This document shows, in pieces, positions 1 to 13,500 of a DNA stretch of 64,000 nt (position 1 is the first letter of the stretch; each line of letters starts with the position of its first letter). Origin of the DNA: Ligustrum vulgare (taxonomy: Eukaryota > Streptophyta > Magnoliopsida > Lamiales > Oleaceae); the NCBI GenBank assembly GCA_963555705.1, contig OY743176.1, forward strand, positions 38,858,497-38,922,496, written 5' to 3'. The position numbers and the translations under genes were made by a program. The notes below the pieces were generated by a model. It saw only the letters and a program-made list of their open reading frames with translations, searched no databases and was not told where the DNA came from.

Positions 1-3000
1 TATAATGAAAAATAAACACAGTGACCAATTTAAATTTCATGTTTCGAAGTTAGGAAACGGACAATTTCTGTTAATTCTACTAATAAAATCTTTGAGAAGT
101 TAAGGTTCTCGATTTGTGATGGAAAATCCTTCCCCGGTAATACTCGAGGTAACCTCCGACGAAGAGGCCTGTTTTTGGAGACACTAGAAAAGATGGCTGT
201 GACAGCGGCTGAGATGTTGAAGATAATTGTTTGTTATCGAAGTTATTGGCTGATGTGGAGGCAAATGCAGATGATTCCGACGAAATACTGGATGTGACAC
301 ATGGTATTCAAAACACTGAAGAATGACACATTCCCCGTTCGAACCCGTTTTGAAAATTCCGTCGACGATGATTGTATAATTTTGGATGGGAGCACGGATA
401 AGCTGTTGGCAGTTGAAGCACATCATCTGTTAGTAGTCAAGTGCCTATTTATCATTCCATGGTTTAGAATGTTACATAACGTTTCAGAAACTACAAATTC
501 AAAAGAAAATATTTTAAAACAAGCAGTTATAAACTCGTGTTATGAACAATCGTGCAATTTCTTGTTATTTTTGTAGAGGCCAATATATATATAGAGAATC
601 TTACATATATGTTAAGAAGTAGATTAGATTGAAAATGTGGCTTTGTAGTTGCAACTATAATAAAAAATAGTAATTAAAAAGGAGAATCTCTCAGAATTTT
701 TACCAATAAGATATATTTAAGAGCATTACACAAAACTCATATCCATGATGATTCGGTAATTATTATTAAGGTTGTATCAACTCATTGAATTTTAGTTTTG
801 CATATACTTTGATGAGTGTTAGTTTGATAGCGTGGGGTCAAATGAGTGACTTCGTGATGGCAATTTTTGAAAATATTATACCGGTATTTAAATTTAACCA
901 CGGAAGTTATTTGCATAGGAGGAAAGTCGAAATTACACAAAGTTACCAGGTTTTGTTAGACGTGTTGGATATATGACAGTAATTAAATAAAATTCAATAG
1001 TTTTAGGTGTAATCTTAAAAAATTAAGATACATAGTGAGTTTAAATAATTATTTTTCTTTTTCTTTTCTGTTCGCAACTGAAAAATACATTACTGATTAG
1101 ATAATTAAAACAGTATAACCGGGTTTAATTTTTATAAGTTCTCGGATTAAGTCGATTATGTATATATTAAATTTTCCTCTAAGCGTCGAAATTCAAAATT
1201 CGTAAGAGGTTGACATGTACGGGATTCGCACATTGCATTAGCGTTCTTTGGAATTGTTTCTCTCTTAATAAATTCTAGTCTTTGCATAACTTTTTGCATT
1301 TCAAGTTCACGGTAATCAATCATCTAAATTTTGTAATTTTATATTTTAACATTTTTTTCTTTGTTTTTAAAGCAATTTAAGAATTTTCCAGGGAAATCTT
1401 GAAACGGATAAACCCTGAACTTTCTTTGTTATTTTCCATCAGTTTTCTTTTATGAATGATCATTTACTATTTTTTTTTTTTATACAAAAATACCACTATT
1501 GCTGTTAATTTTCTATAATGAAAAATAAACACAGTGACCAATTTAAATTTCATGTTTCGAAGTTAGGAAACCGACAATTTCTGTTAATTCTACTAATAAA
1601 ATCTTTGAGAAGTTAAGGTTCTCGATTTGTGATGGAAAATCCTTCCCCGGTAATACTCGAGGTAACCTCCGACGAAGAGGCCTGTTTTAGGAGACACTAG
1701 AAAAGATGGCTGTGCCAGCGGCTGAGATGTTGAAGATAATTGTTTGTTATCGAAGTTATTGGCTGATGTGGAGGCAAATGCAGATGATTCTGACGAAATA
1801 CTGGATGTGACACATGGTATTCAAAACACTGAAGAATGACACATTCCCCGTTCGAACCCGTTTTGAAAATTCCGTCGACGATGATTGTATAATTTTGGAT
1901 GGGAGCACGGATAAGCTGTTGGCAGTTGAAGCACATCATCTGTTAGTAGTCAAGTGCCTATTTATCATTCCATGGTTTAGAATGTTACATAACGTTTCAG
2001 AAACTACAAATTCAAAAGAAAATATTTTAAAACAAGCAGTTATAAACTCGTGTTATGAACAATCGTGCAATTTCTTGTTATTTTTGCAGAGGCCAATATA
2101 TATATAGAGAATCTTACATATATGTTAAGAAGTAGATTAGATTGAAAACGTGGCTTTGTAGTTGCAACTATAATAAAAAATAGTAATTAAAAAGGAGAAT
2201 CTCTCAGAATTTTTACCAATAAGATATATTTAAGAGCATTACACAAAACTCATATCCATGATGATTCGGTAATTATTATTAAGGTTGTATCAACTCATTG
2301 AATTTTAGTTTTGCATATACTTTGATGAGTGTTAGTTTGATAGCGTGGGGTCAAATGAGTGACTTCGTGATGGCAATTTTTGAAAATATTATACCGGTAT
2401 TTAAATTTAACCACGGAAGTTATTTGCATAGGAGGAAAGTCGAAATTACACAAAGTTACCAGGTTTTGTTAGACGTGTTTGATATATGACAGTAATTAAA
2501 TAAAATTCAATGGTTTTAGGTGTAATCTTAAAAAATTAAGATACATAGTGAGTTTAAATAATTATTTTTCTTTTTCTTTTCTGTTCGCAACTGAAAAATA
2601 CATTACTGATTAGATAATTAATTCAGTATAACCGGGTTTAATTTTTATAAGTTCTCGGATTAAGTCGATTATGTATATATTAACGTTTCCTCTAAGTGTC
2701 GAAATTCGAAATTCGTAAGAGGTTGACATGTACGGGATTCGCACATTGCATTAGCGTTCTTTGGAATTGTTTCTCTCTTAATAAATTCTAGTCTTTGCAT
2801 AACTTTTTGCATTTCAAGTTCACGGTAATCAATCATCTAAATTTTGTTAATTTTATATTTTAACATTTTTTTTCTTTGTTTTTAAAGCAATTTAAGAATT
2901 TTCCAGGGAAGTCTTGAAACGGATAAACCCTGAACTTTCTTTATTATTTGCCATCAGTTTTCTTTTATGAATGATCATTTACTATTTTTTTTTTTTATAC

Positions 3001-6000
3001 AAAAATACCACTATTGCTGTTAATTTTCTCTAATGAAAAGTAAACACAGTGACCAATTTAAATTTCATGTTTCGAAGTTAGGAAACTGACAATTTCTGTT
3101 AATTCTACTAATAAAATCTTTGAGAAGTTAAGGTTCTCGATTTGTGATGGAAAATCCTTCCCCGGTAATACTCGAGGTAACCTCCGACGAAGAGGCCTGT
3201 TTTAGGAGACACTAGAAAAGATGGCTGTGACAGCGGCTGAGATGTTGAAGATAATTGTTTGTTATCGAAGTTATTGGCTGATGTGGAGGCAAATGCAGAT
3301 GATTCCGACGAAATACTGGATGTGACACATGGTATTCAAAACACTGAAGAATGACACATTCCCCGTTCGAACCCGTTTTGAAAATTCCGTCGACGATGAT
3401 TGTATAATTTTGGATGGGAGCACGGATAAGCTGTTGGCAGTTGAAGCACATCATCTGTTAGTAGTCAAGTGCCTATTTATCATTCCATGGTTTAGAATGT
3501 TACATAACGTTTCAGAAACTACAAATTCAAAAGAAAATATTTTAAAACAAGCAGTTATAAACTCGTGTTATGAACAATCGTGCAATTTCTTGTTATTTTT
3601 GCAGAGGCCAATATATATATAGAGAATCTTACATATATGTTAAGAAGTAGATTAGATTGAAAACGTGGCTTTGTAGTTGCAACTATAATAAAAAATAGTA
3701 ATTAAAAAGGAGAATCTCTCAGAATTTTTACCAATAAGATATATTTAAGAGCATTACACAAAACTCATATCCATGATGATTCGGTAATTATTATTAAGGT
3801 TGTATCAACTCATTGAATTTTAGTTTTGCATATACTTTGATGAGTGTTAGTTTGATAGCGTGGGGTCAAATGAGTGACTTCGTGATGGCAATTTTTGAAA
3901 ATATTATACCGGTATTTAAATTTAACCACGGAAGTTATTTGCATAGGAGGAAAGTCGAAATTACACAAAGTTACCAGGTTTTGTTAGACGTGTTTTATAT
4001 ATGACAGTAATTAAAATTCAATAGTTTTAGGTGTAATCTTAAAAAATTAAGATACATAGTGAGTTTAAATAATTATTTTTCTTTTTCTTTTCTGTTCGCA
4101 ACTGAAAAATACATTACTGATTAGATAATTAAAACAGTATAACCGGGTTTAATTTTTATAAGTTCTCGGATTAAGTCGATTATGTATATATTAAATTTTC
4201 CTCTAAGCGTCGAAATTCAAAATTCGTAAGAGGTTGACATGTACGGGATTCGCACATTGCATTAGCGTTCTTTGGAATTGTTTCTCTCTTAATAAATTCT
4301 AGTCTTTGCATAACTTTTTGCATTTCAAGTTCACGGTAATCAATCATCTAAATTTTGTAATTTTATATTTTAACATTTTTTTCTTTGTTTTTAAAGCAAT
4401 TTAAGAATTTTCCAGGGAAATCTTGAAACGGATAAACCCTGAACTTTCTTTGTTATTTGCCATCAGTTTTCTTTTATGAATGATCATTTACTATTTTTTT
4501 TTTTTTATACAAAAATACCACTATTGCTGTTAATTTTCTATAATGAAAAATAAACACAGTGACCAATTTAAATTTCATGTTTCGAAGTTAGGAAACCGAC
4601 AATTTCTGTTAATTCTACTAATAAAATCTTTGAGAAGTTAAGGTTCTCGATTTGTGATGGAAAATCCTTCCCCGGTAATACTCGAGGTAACCTCCGACGA
4701 AGAGGCCTGTTTTAGGAGACACTAGAAAAGATGGCTGTGCCAGCGGCTGAGATGTTGAAGATAATTGTTTGTTATCGAAGTTATTGGCTGATGTGGAGGC
4801 AAATGCAGATGATTTTGACGAAATACTGGATGTGACACATGGTATTCAAAACACTGAAGAATGACACATTCCCCGTTCGAACCCGTTTTGAAAATTCCGT
4901 CGACGATGATTGTATAATTTTGGATGGGAGCACGGATAAGCTGTTGGCAGTTGAAGCACATCATCTGTTAGTAGTCAAGTGCCTATTTATCATTCCATGG
5001 TTTAGAATGTTACATAACGTTTCAGAAACTACAAATTCAAAAGAAAATATTTTAAAACAAGCAGTTATAAACTCGTGTTATGAACAATCGTGCAATTTCT
5101 TGTTATTTTTGCAGAGGCCAATATATATATAGAGAATCTTACATATATGTTAAGAAGTAGATTAGATTGAAAACGTGGCTTTGTAGTTGCAACTATAATA
5201 AAAAATAGTAATTAAAAAGGAGAATCTCTCAGAATTTTTACCAATAAGATATATTTAAGAGCATTACACAAAACTCATATCCATGATGATTCGGTAATTA
5301 TTATTAAGGTTGTATCAACTCATTGAATTTTAGTTTTGCATATACTTTGATGAGTGTTAGTTTGATAGCGTGGGGTCAAATGAGTGACTTCGTGATGGCA
5401 ATTTTTGAAAATATTATACCGGTATTTAAATTTAACCACGGAAGTTATTTGCATAGGAGGAAAGTCGAAATTACACAAAGTTACCAGGTTTTGTTAGACG
5501 TGTTTGATATATGACAGTAATTAAATAAAATTCAATGGTTTTAGGTGTAATCTTAAAAAATTAAGATACATAGTGAGTTTAAATAATTATTTTTCTTTTT
5601 CTTTTCTGTTCGCAACTGAAAAATACATTACTGATTAGATAATTAATTCAGTATAACCGGGTTTAATTTTTATAAGTTCTCGGATTAAGTCGATTATGTA
5701 TATATTAACGTTTCCTCTAAGTGTCGAAATTCGAAATTCGTAAGAGGTTGACATGTACGGGATTCGCACATTGCATTAGCGTTCTTTGGAATTGTTTCTC
5801 TCTTAATAAATTCTAGTCTTTGCATAACTTTTTGCATTTCAAGTTCACGGTAATCAATCATCTAAATTTTGTTAATTTTATATTTTAACATTTTTTTTCT
5901 TTGTTTTTAAAGCAATTTAAGAATTTTCCAGGGAAGTCTTGAAACGGATAAACCCTGAACTTTCTTTATTATTTGCCATCAGTTTTCTTTTATGAATGAT

Positions 6001-9000
6001 CATTTACTATTTTTTTTTTTTATACAAAAATACCACTATTGCTGTTAATTTTCTCTAATGAAAAGTAAACACAGTGACCAATTTAAATTTTATGTTTCGA
6101 AGTTAGGAAACTGACAATTTCTGTTAATTCTACTAATAAAATCTTTGAGAAGTTAAGGTTCTCGATTTGTGATGGAAAATCCTTCCCCGGTAATACTCGA
6201 GGTAACCTCCGACGAAGAGGCCTGTTTTAGGAGACACTAGAAAAGATGGCTGTGCCAGCGGCTGAGATGTTGAAGATAATTGTTTGTTATCGAAGTTATT
6301 GGCTGATGTGGAGGCAAATGCAGATGATTCTGACGAAATACTGGATGTGACACATGGTATTCAAAACACTGAAGAATGACACATTCCCCGTTCGAACCCG
6401 TTTTGAAAATTCCGTCGACGATGATTGTATAATTTTGGATGGGAGCACGGATAAGCTGTTGGCAGTTGAAGCACATCATCTGTTAGTAGTCAAGTGCCTA
6501 TTTATCATTCCATGGTTTAGAATGTTACATAACGTTTCAGAAACTACAAATTCAAAAGAAAATATTTTAAAACAAGCAGTTATAAACTCGTGTTATGAAC
6601 AATCGTGCAATTTCTTGTTATTTTTGCAGAGGCCAATATATATATAGAGAATCTTACATATATGTTAAGAAGTAGATTAGATTGAAAACGTGGCTTTGTA
6701 GTTGCAACTATAATAAAAAATAGTAATTAAAAAGGAGAATCTCTCAGAATTTTTACCAATAAGATATATTTAAGAGCATTACACAAAACTCATATCCATG
6801 ATGATTCGGTAATTATTATTAAGGTTGTATCAACTCATTGAATTTTAGTTTTGCATATACTTTGATGAGTGTTAGTTTGATAGCGTGGGGTCAAATGAGT
6901 GACTTCGTGATGGCAATTTTTGAAAATATTATACCGGTATTTAAATTTAACCACGGAAGTTATTTGCATAGGAGGAAAGTCGAAATTACACAAAGTTACC
7001 AGGTTTTGTTAGACGTGTTTGATATATGACAGTAATTAAATAAAATTCAATGGTTTTAGGTGTAATCTTAAAAAATTAAGATACATAGTGAGTTTAAATA
7101 ATTATTTTTCTTTTTCTTTTCTGTTCGCAACTGAAAAATACATTACTGATTAGATAATTAATTCAGTATAACCGGGTTTAATTTTTATAAGTTCTCGGAT
7201 TAAGTCGATTATGTATATATTAACGTTTCCTCTAAGTGTCGAAATTCGAAATTCGTAAGAGGTTGACATGTACGGGATTCGCACATTGCATTAGCGTTCT
7301 TTGGAATTGTTTCTCTCTTAATAAATTCTAGTCTTTGCATAACTTTTTGCATTTCAAGTTCACGGTAATCAATCATCTAAATTTTGTTAATTTTATATTT
7401 TAACATTTTTTTTCTTTGTTTTTAAAGCAATTTAAGAATTTTCCAGGGAAGTCTTGAAACGGATAAACCCTGAACTTTCTTTATTATTTGCCATCAGTTT
7501 TCTTTTATGAATGATCATTTACTATTTTTTTTTTTTATACAAAAATACCACTATTGCTGTTAATTTTCTCTAATGAAAAGTAAACACAGTGACCAATTTA
7601 AATTTTATGTTTCGAAGTTAGGAAACTGACAATTTCTGTTAATTCTACTAATAAAATCTTTGAGAAGTTAAGGTTCTCGATTTGTGATGGAAAATCCTTC
7701 CCCGGTAATACTCGAGGTAACCTCCGACGAAGAGGCCTGTTTTAGGAGACACTAGAAAAGATGGCTGTGCCAGCGGCTGAGATGTTGAAGATAATTGTTT
7801 GTTATCGAAGTTATTGGCTGATGTGGAGGCAAATGCAGATGATTCTGACGAAATACTGGATGTGACACATGGTATTCAAAACACTGAAGAATGACACATT
7901 CCCCGTTCGAACCCGTTTTGAAAATTCCGTCGACGATGATTGTATAATTTTGGATGGGAGCACGGATAAGCTGTTGGCAGTTGAAGCACATCATCTGTTA
8001 GTAGTCAAGTGCCTATTTATCATTCCATGGTTTAGAATGTTACATAACGTTTCAGAAACTACAAATTCAAAAGAAAATATTTTAAAACAAGCAGTTATAA
8101 ACTCGTGTTATGAACAATCGTGCAATTTCTTGTTATTTTTGCAGAGGCCAATATATATATAGAGAATCTTACATATATGTTAAGAAGTAGATTAGATTGA
8201 AAACGTGGCTTTGTAGTTGCAACTATAATAAAAAATAGTAATTAAAAAGGAGAATCTCTCAGAATTTTTACCAATAAGATATATTTAAGAGCATTACACA
8301 AAACTCATATCCATGATGATTCGGTAATTATTATTAAGGTTGTATCAACTCATTGAATTTTAGTTTTGCATATACTTTGATGAGTGTTAGTTTGATAGCG
8401 TGGGGTCAAATGAGTGACTTCGTGATGGCAATTTTTGAAAATATTATACCGGTATTTAAATTTAACCACGGAAGTTATTTGCATAGGAGGAAAGTCGAAA
8501 TTACACAAAGTTACCAGGTTTTGTTAGACGTGTTTGATATATGACAGTAATTAAATAAAATTCAATGGTTTTAGGTGTAATCTTAAAAAATTAAGATACA
8601 TAGTGAGTTTAAATAATTATTTTTCTTTTTCTTTTCTGTTCGCAACTGAAAAATACATTACTGATTAGATAATTAATTCAGTATAACCGGGTTTAATTTT
8701 TATAAGTTCTCGGATTAAGTCGATTATGTATATATTAACGTTTCCTCTAAGTGTCGAAATTCGAAATTCGTAAGAGGTTGACATGTACGGGATTCGCACA
8801 TTGCATTAGCGTTCTTTGGAATTGTTTCTCTCTTAATAAATTCTAGTCTTTGCATAACTTTTTGCATTTCAAGTTCACGGTAATCAATCATCTAAATTTT
8901 GTTAATTTTATATTTTAACATTTTTTTTCTTTGTTTTTAAAGCAATTTAAGAATTTTCCAGGGAAGTCTTGAAACGGATAAACCCTGAACTTTCTTTATT

Positions 9001-10599
9001 ATTTGCCATCAGTTTTCTTTTATGAATGATCATTTACTATTTTTTTTTTTTATACAAAAATACCACTATTGCTGTTAATTTTCTCTAATGAAAAGTAAAC
9101 ACAGTGACCAATTTAAATTTTATGTTTCGAAGTTAGGAAACTGACAATTTCTGTTAATTCTACTAATAAAATCTTTGAGAAGTTAAGGTTCTCGATTTGT
9201 GATGGAAAATCCTTCCCCGGTAATACTCGAGGTAACCTCCGACGAAGAGGCCTGTTTTAGGAGACACTAGAAAAGATGGCTGTGACAGCGGCTGAGATGT
9301 TGAAGATAATTGTTTGTTATCGAAGTTATTGGCTGATGTGGAGGCAAATGCAGATGATTCCGACGAAATACTGGATGTGACACATGGTATTCAAAACACT
9401 GAAGAATGACACATTCCCCGTTCGAACCCGTTTTGAAAATTCCGTCGACGATGATTGTATAATTTTGGATGGGAGCACGGATAAGCTGTTGGCAGTTGAA
9501 GCACATCATCTGTTAGTAGTCAAGTGCCTATTTATCATTCCATGGTTTAGAATGTTACATAACGTTTCAGAAACTACAAATTCAAAAGAAAATATTTTAA
9601 AACAAGCAGTTATAAACTCGTGTTATGAACAATCGTGCAATTTCTTGTTATTTTTGCAGAGGCCAATATATATATATAGAGAATCTTACATATATGTTAA
9701 GAAGTAGATTAGATTGAAAACGTGGCTTTGTAGTTGCAACTATAATAAAAAATAGTAATTAAAAAGGAGAATCTCTCAGAATTTTTACCAATAAGATATA
9801 TTTAAGAGCATTACACAAAACTCATATCCATGATGATTCGGTAATTATTATTAAGGTTGTATCAACTCATTGAATTTTAGTTTTGCATATACTTTGATGA
9901 GTGTTAGTTTGATAGCGTGGGGTCAAATGAGTGACTTCGTGATGGCAATTTTTGAAAATATTATACCGGTATTTAAATTTAACCACGGAAGTTATTTGCA
10001 TAGGAGGAAAGTCGAAATTACACAAAGTTACCAGGTTTTGTTAGACGTGTTTGATATATGACAGTAATTAAATAAAATTCAATAGTTTTAGGTGTAATCT
10101 TAAAAAATTAAGATACATAGTGAGTTTAAATAATTATTTTTCTTTTTCTTTTCTGTTCGCAACTGAAAAATACATTACTGATTAGATAATTAATTCAGTA
10201 TAACCGGGTTTAATTTTTATAAGTTCTCGGATTAAGTCGATTATGTATATATTAACGTTTCCTCTAAGTGTCGAAATTCGAAATTCGTAAGAGGTTGACA
10301 TGTACGGGATTCGCACATTGCATTAGCGTTCTTTGGAATTGTTTCTCTCTTAATAAATTCTAGTCTTTGCATAACTTTTTGCATTTCAAGTTCACGGTAA
10401 TCAATCATCTAAATTTTGTTAATTTTATATTTTAACATTTTTTTTCTTTGTTTTTAAAGCAATTTAAGAATTTTCCAGGGAAGTCTTGAAACGGATAAAC
10501 CCTGAACTTTCTTTATTATTTGCCATCAGTTTTCTTTTATGAATGATCATTTACTATTTTTTTTTTTATACAAAAATACCACTATTGCTGTTAATTTTC

Positions 10600-13500
10600 T
10601 CTAATGAAAAGTAAACACAGTGACCAATTTAAATTTCATGTTTCGAAGTTAGGAAACTGACAATTTCTGTTAATTCTACTAATAAAATCTTTGAGAAGTT
10701 AAGGTTCTCGATTTGTGATGGAAAATCCTTCCCCGGTAATACTCGAGGTAACCTCCGACGAAGAGGCCTGTTTTAGGAGACACTAGAAAAGATGGCTGTG
10801 ACAGCGGCTGAGATGTTGAAGATAATTGTTTGTTATCGAAGTTATTGGCTGATGTGGAGGCAAATGCAGATGATTCCGACGAAATACTGGATGTGACACA
10901 TGGTATTCAAAACACTGAAGAATGACACATTCCCCGTTCGAACCCGTTTTGAAAATTTCGTCGACGATGATTGTATAATTTTGGATGGGAGCACGGATAA
11001 GCTGTTGGCAGTTGAAGCACATCATCTGTTAGTAGTCAAGTGCCTATTTATCATTCCATGGTTTAGAATGTTACATAACGTTTCAGAAACTACAAATTCA
11101 AAAGAAAATATTTTAAAACAAGCAGTTATAAACTCGTGTTATGAACAATCGTGCAATTTCTTGTTATTTTTGCAGAGGCCAATATATATATATAGAGAAT
11201 CTTACATATATGTTAAGAAGTAGATTAGATTGAAAACGTGGCTTTGTAGTTGCAACTATAATAAAAAATAGTAATTAAAAAGGAGAATCTCTCAGAATTT
11301 TTACCAATAAGATATATTTAAGAGCATTACACAAAACTCATATCCATGATGATTCGGTAATTATTATTAAGGTTGTATCAACTCATTGAATTTTAGTTTT
11401 GCATATACTTTGATGAGTGTTAGTTTGATAGCGTGGGGTCAAATGAGTGACTTCGTGATGGCAATTTTTGAAAATATTATACCGGTATTTAAATTTAACC
11501 ACGGAAGTTATTTGCATAGGAGGAAAGTCGAAATTACACAAAGTTACCAGGTTTTGTTAGACGTGTTTGATATATGACAGTAATTAAATAAAATTCAATA
11601 GTTTTAGGTGTAATCTTAAAAAATTAAGATACATAGTGAGTTTAAATAATTATTTTTCTTTTTCTTTTCTGTTCGCAACTGAAAAATACATTACTGATTA
11701 GATAATTAATTCAGTATAACCGGGTTTAATTTTTATAAGTTCTCGGATTAAGTCGATTATGTATATATTAACGTTTCCTCTAAGTGTCGAAATTCGAAAT
11801 TCGTAAGAGGTTGACATGTACGGGATTCGCACATTGCATTAGCGTTCTTTGGAATTGTTTCTCTCTTAATAAATTCTAGTCTTTGCATAACTTTTTGCAT
11901 TTCAAGTTCACGGTAATCAATCATCTAAATTTTGTTAATTTTATATTTTAACATTTTTTTTCTTTGTTTTTAAAGCAATTTAAGAATTTTCCAGGGAAGT
12001 CTTGAAACGGATAAACCCTGAACTTTCTTTATTATTTGCCATCAGTTTTCTTTTATGAATGATCATTTACTATTTTTTTTTTTTATACAAAAATACCACT
12101 ATTGCTGTTAATTTTCTCTAATGAAAAGTAAACACAGTGACCAATTTAAATTTCATGTTTCGAAGTTAGGAAACTGACAATTTCTGTTAATTCTACTAAT
12201 AAAATCTTTGAGAAGTTAAGGTTCTCGATTTTTGATGGAAAATCCTTCCCCGGTAATACTCGAGGTAACCTCCGACGAAGAGGCCTGTTTTAGGAGACAC
12301 TAGAAAAGATGGCTGTGACAGCGGCTGAGATGTTGAAGATAATTGTTTGTTATCGAAGTTATTGGCTGATGTGGAGGCAAATGCAGATGATTCCGACGAA
12401 ATACTGGATGTGACACATGGTATTCAAAACACTGAAGAATGACACATTCCCCGTTCGAACCCGTTTTGAAAATTCCGTCGACGATGATTGTATAATTTTG
12501 GATGGGAGCACGGATAAGCTGTTGGCAGTTGAAGCACATCATCTGTTAGTAGTCAAGTGCCTATTTATCATTCCATGGTTTAGAATGATACATAACGTTT
12601 CAGAAACTACAAATTCAAAAGAAAATATTTTAAAACAAGCAGTTATAAACTCGTGTTATGAACAATCGTGCAATTTCTTGTTATTTTTGCAGAGGCCAAT
12701 ATATATATAGAGAATCTTACATATATGTTAAGAAGTAGATTAGATTGAAAATGTGGCTTTGTAGTTGCAACTATAATAAAAAATAGTAATTAAAAAGGAG
12801 AATCTCTCAGAATTTTTACCAATAAGATATATTTAAGAGCATTACACAAAACTCATATCCATGATGATTCGGTAATTATTATTAAGGTTGTATCAACTCA
12901 TTGAATTTTAGTTTTGCATATACTTTGATGAGTGTTAGTTTGATAGCGTGGGGTCAAATGAGTGACTTCGTGATGGCAATTTTTGAAAATATTATACCGG
13001 TATTTAAATTTAACCACGGAAGTTATTTGCATAGGAGGAAAGTCGAAATTACACAAAGTTACCAGGTTTTGTTAGACGTGTTTGATATATGACAGTAATT
13101 AAATAAAATTCAATGGTTTTAGGTGTAATCTTAAAAAATTAAGATACATAGTGAGTTTAAATAATTATTTTTCTTTTTCTTTTCTGTTCGCAACTGAAAA
13201 ATACATTACTGATTAGATAATTAATTCAGTATAACCGGGTTTAATTTTTATAAGTTCTCGGATTAAGTCGATTATGTATATATTAACGTTTCCTCTAAGT
13301 GTCGAAATTCGAAATTCGTAAGAGGTTGACATGTACGGGATTCGCACATTGCATTAGCGTTCTTTGGAATTGTTTCTCTCTTAATAAATTCTAGTCTTTG
13401 CATAACTTTTTGCATTTCAAGTTCACGGTAATCAATCATCTAAATTTTGTTAATTTTATATTTTAACATTTTTTTTCTTTGTTTTTAAAGCAATTTAAGA

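Noticed and set aside
337..346. GTTCGAACCC in each satellite unit, like a tRNA B-box of an RNA polymerase III promoter
   Set aside because: No convincing A-box lies at the right distance, there is no tRNA cloverleaf, and there is no suitable T-run just downstream. A chance match in a repeated unit.
184..576. Recurrent small open frames in every satellite unit (80 codons minus, 87-107 codons plus, 63 codons plus)
   Set aside because: They recur because units are homogenised. Lengths change through TA-repeat length, deletions and a stop (the unit at 56269). The plus and minus frames overlap on the same DNA, and no motif or codon pattern supports them as genes.
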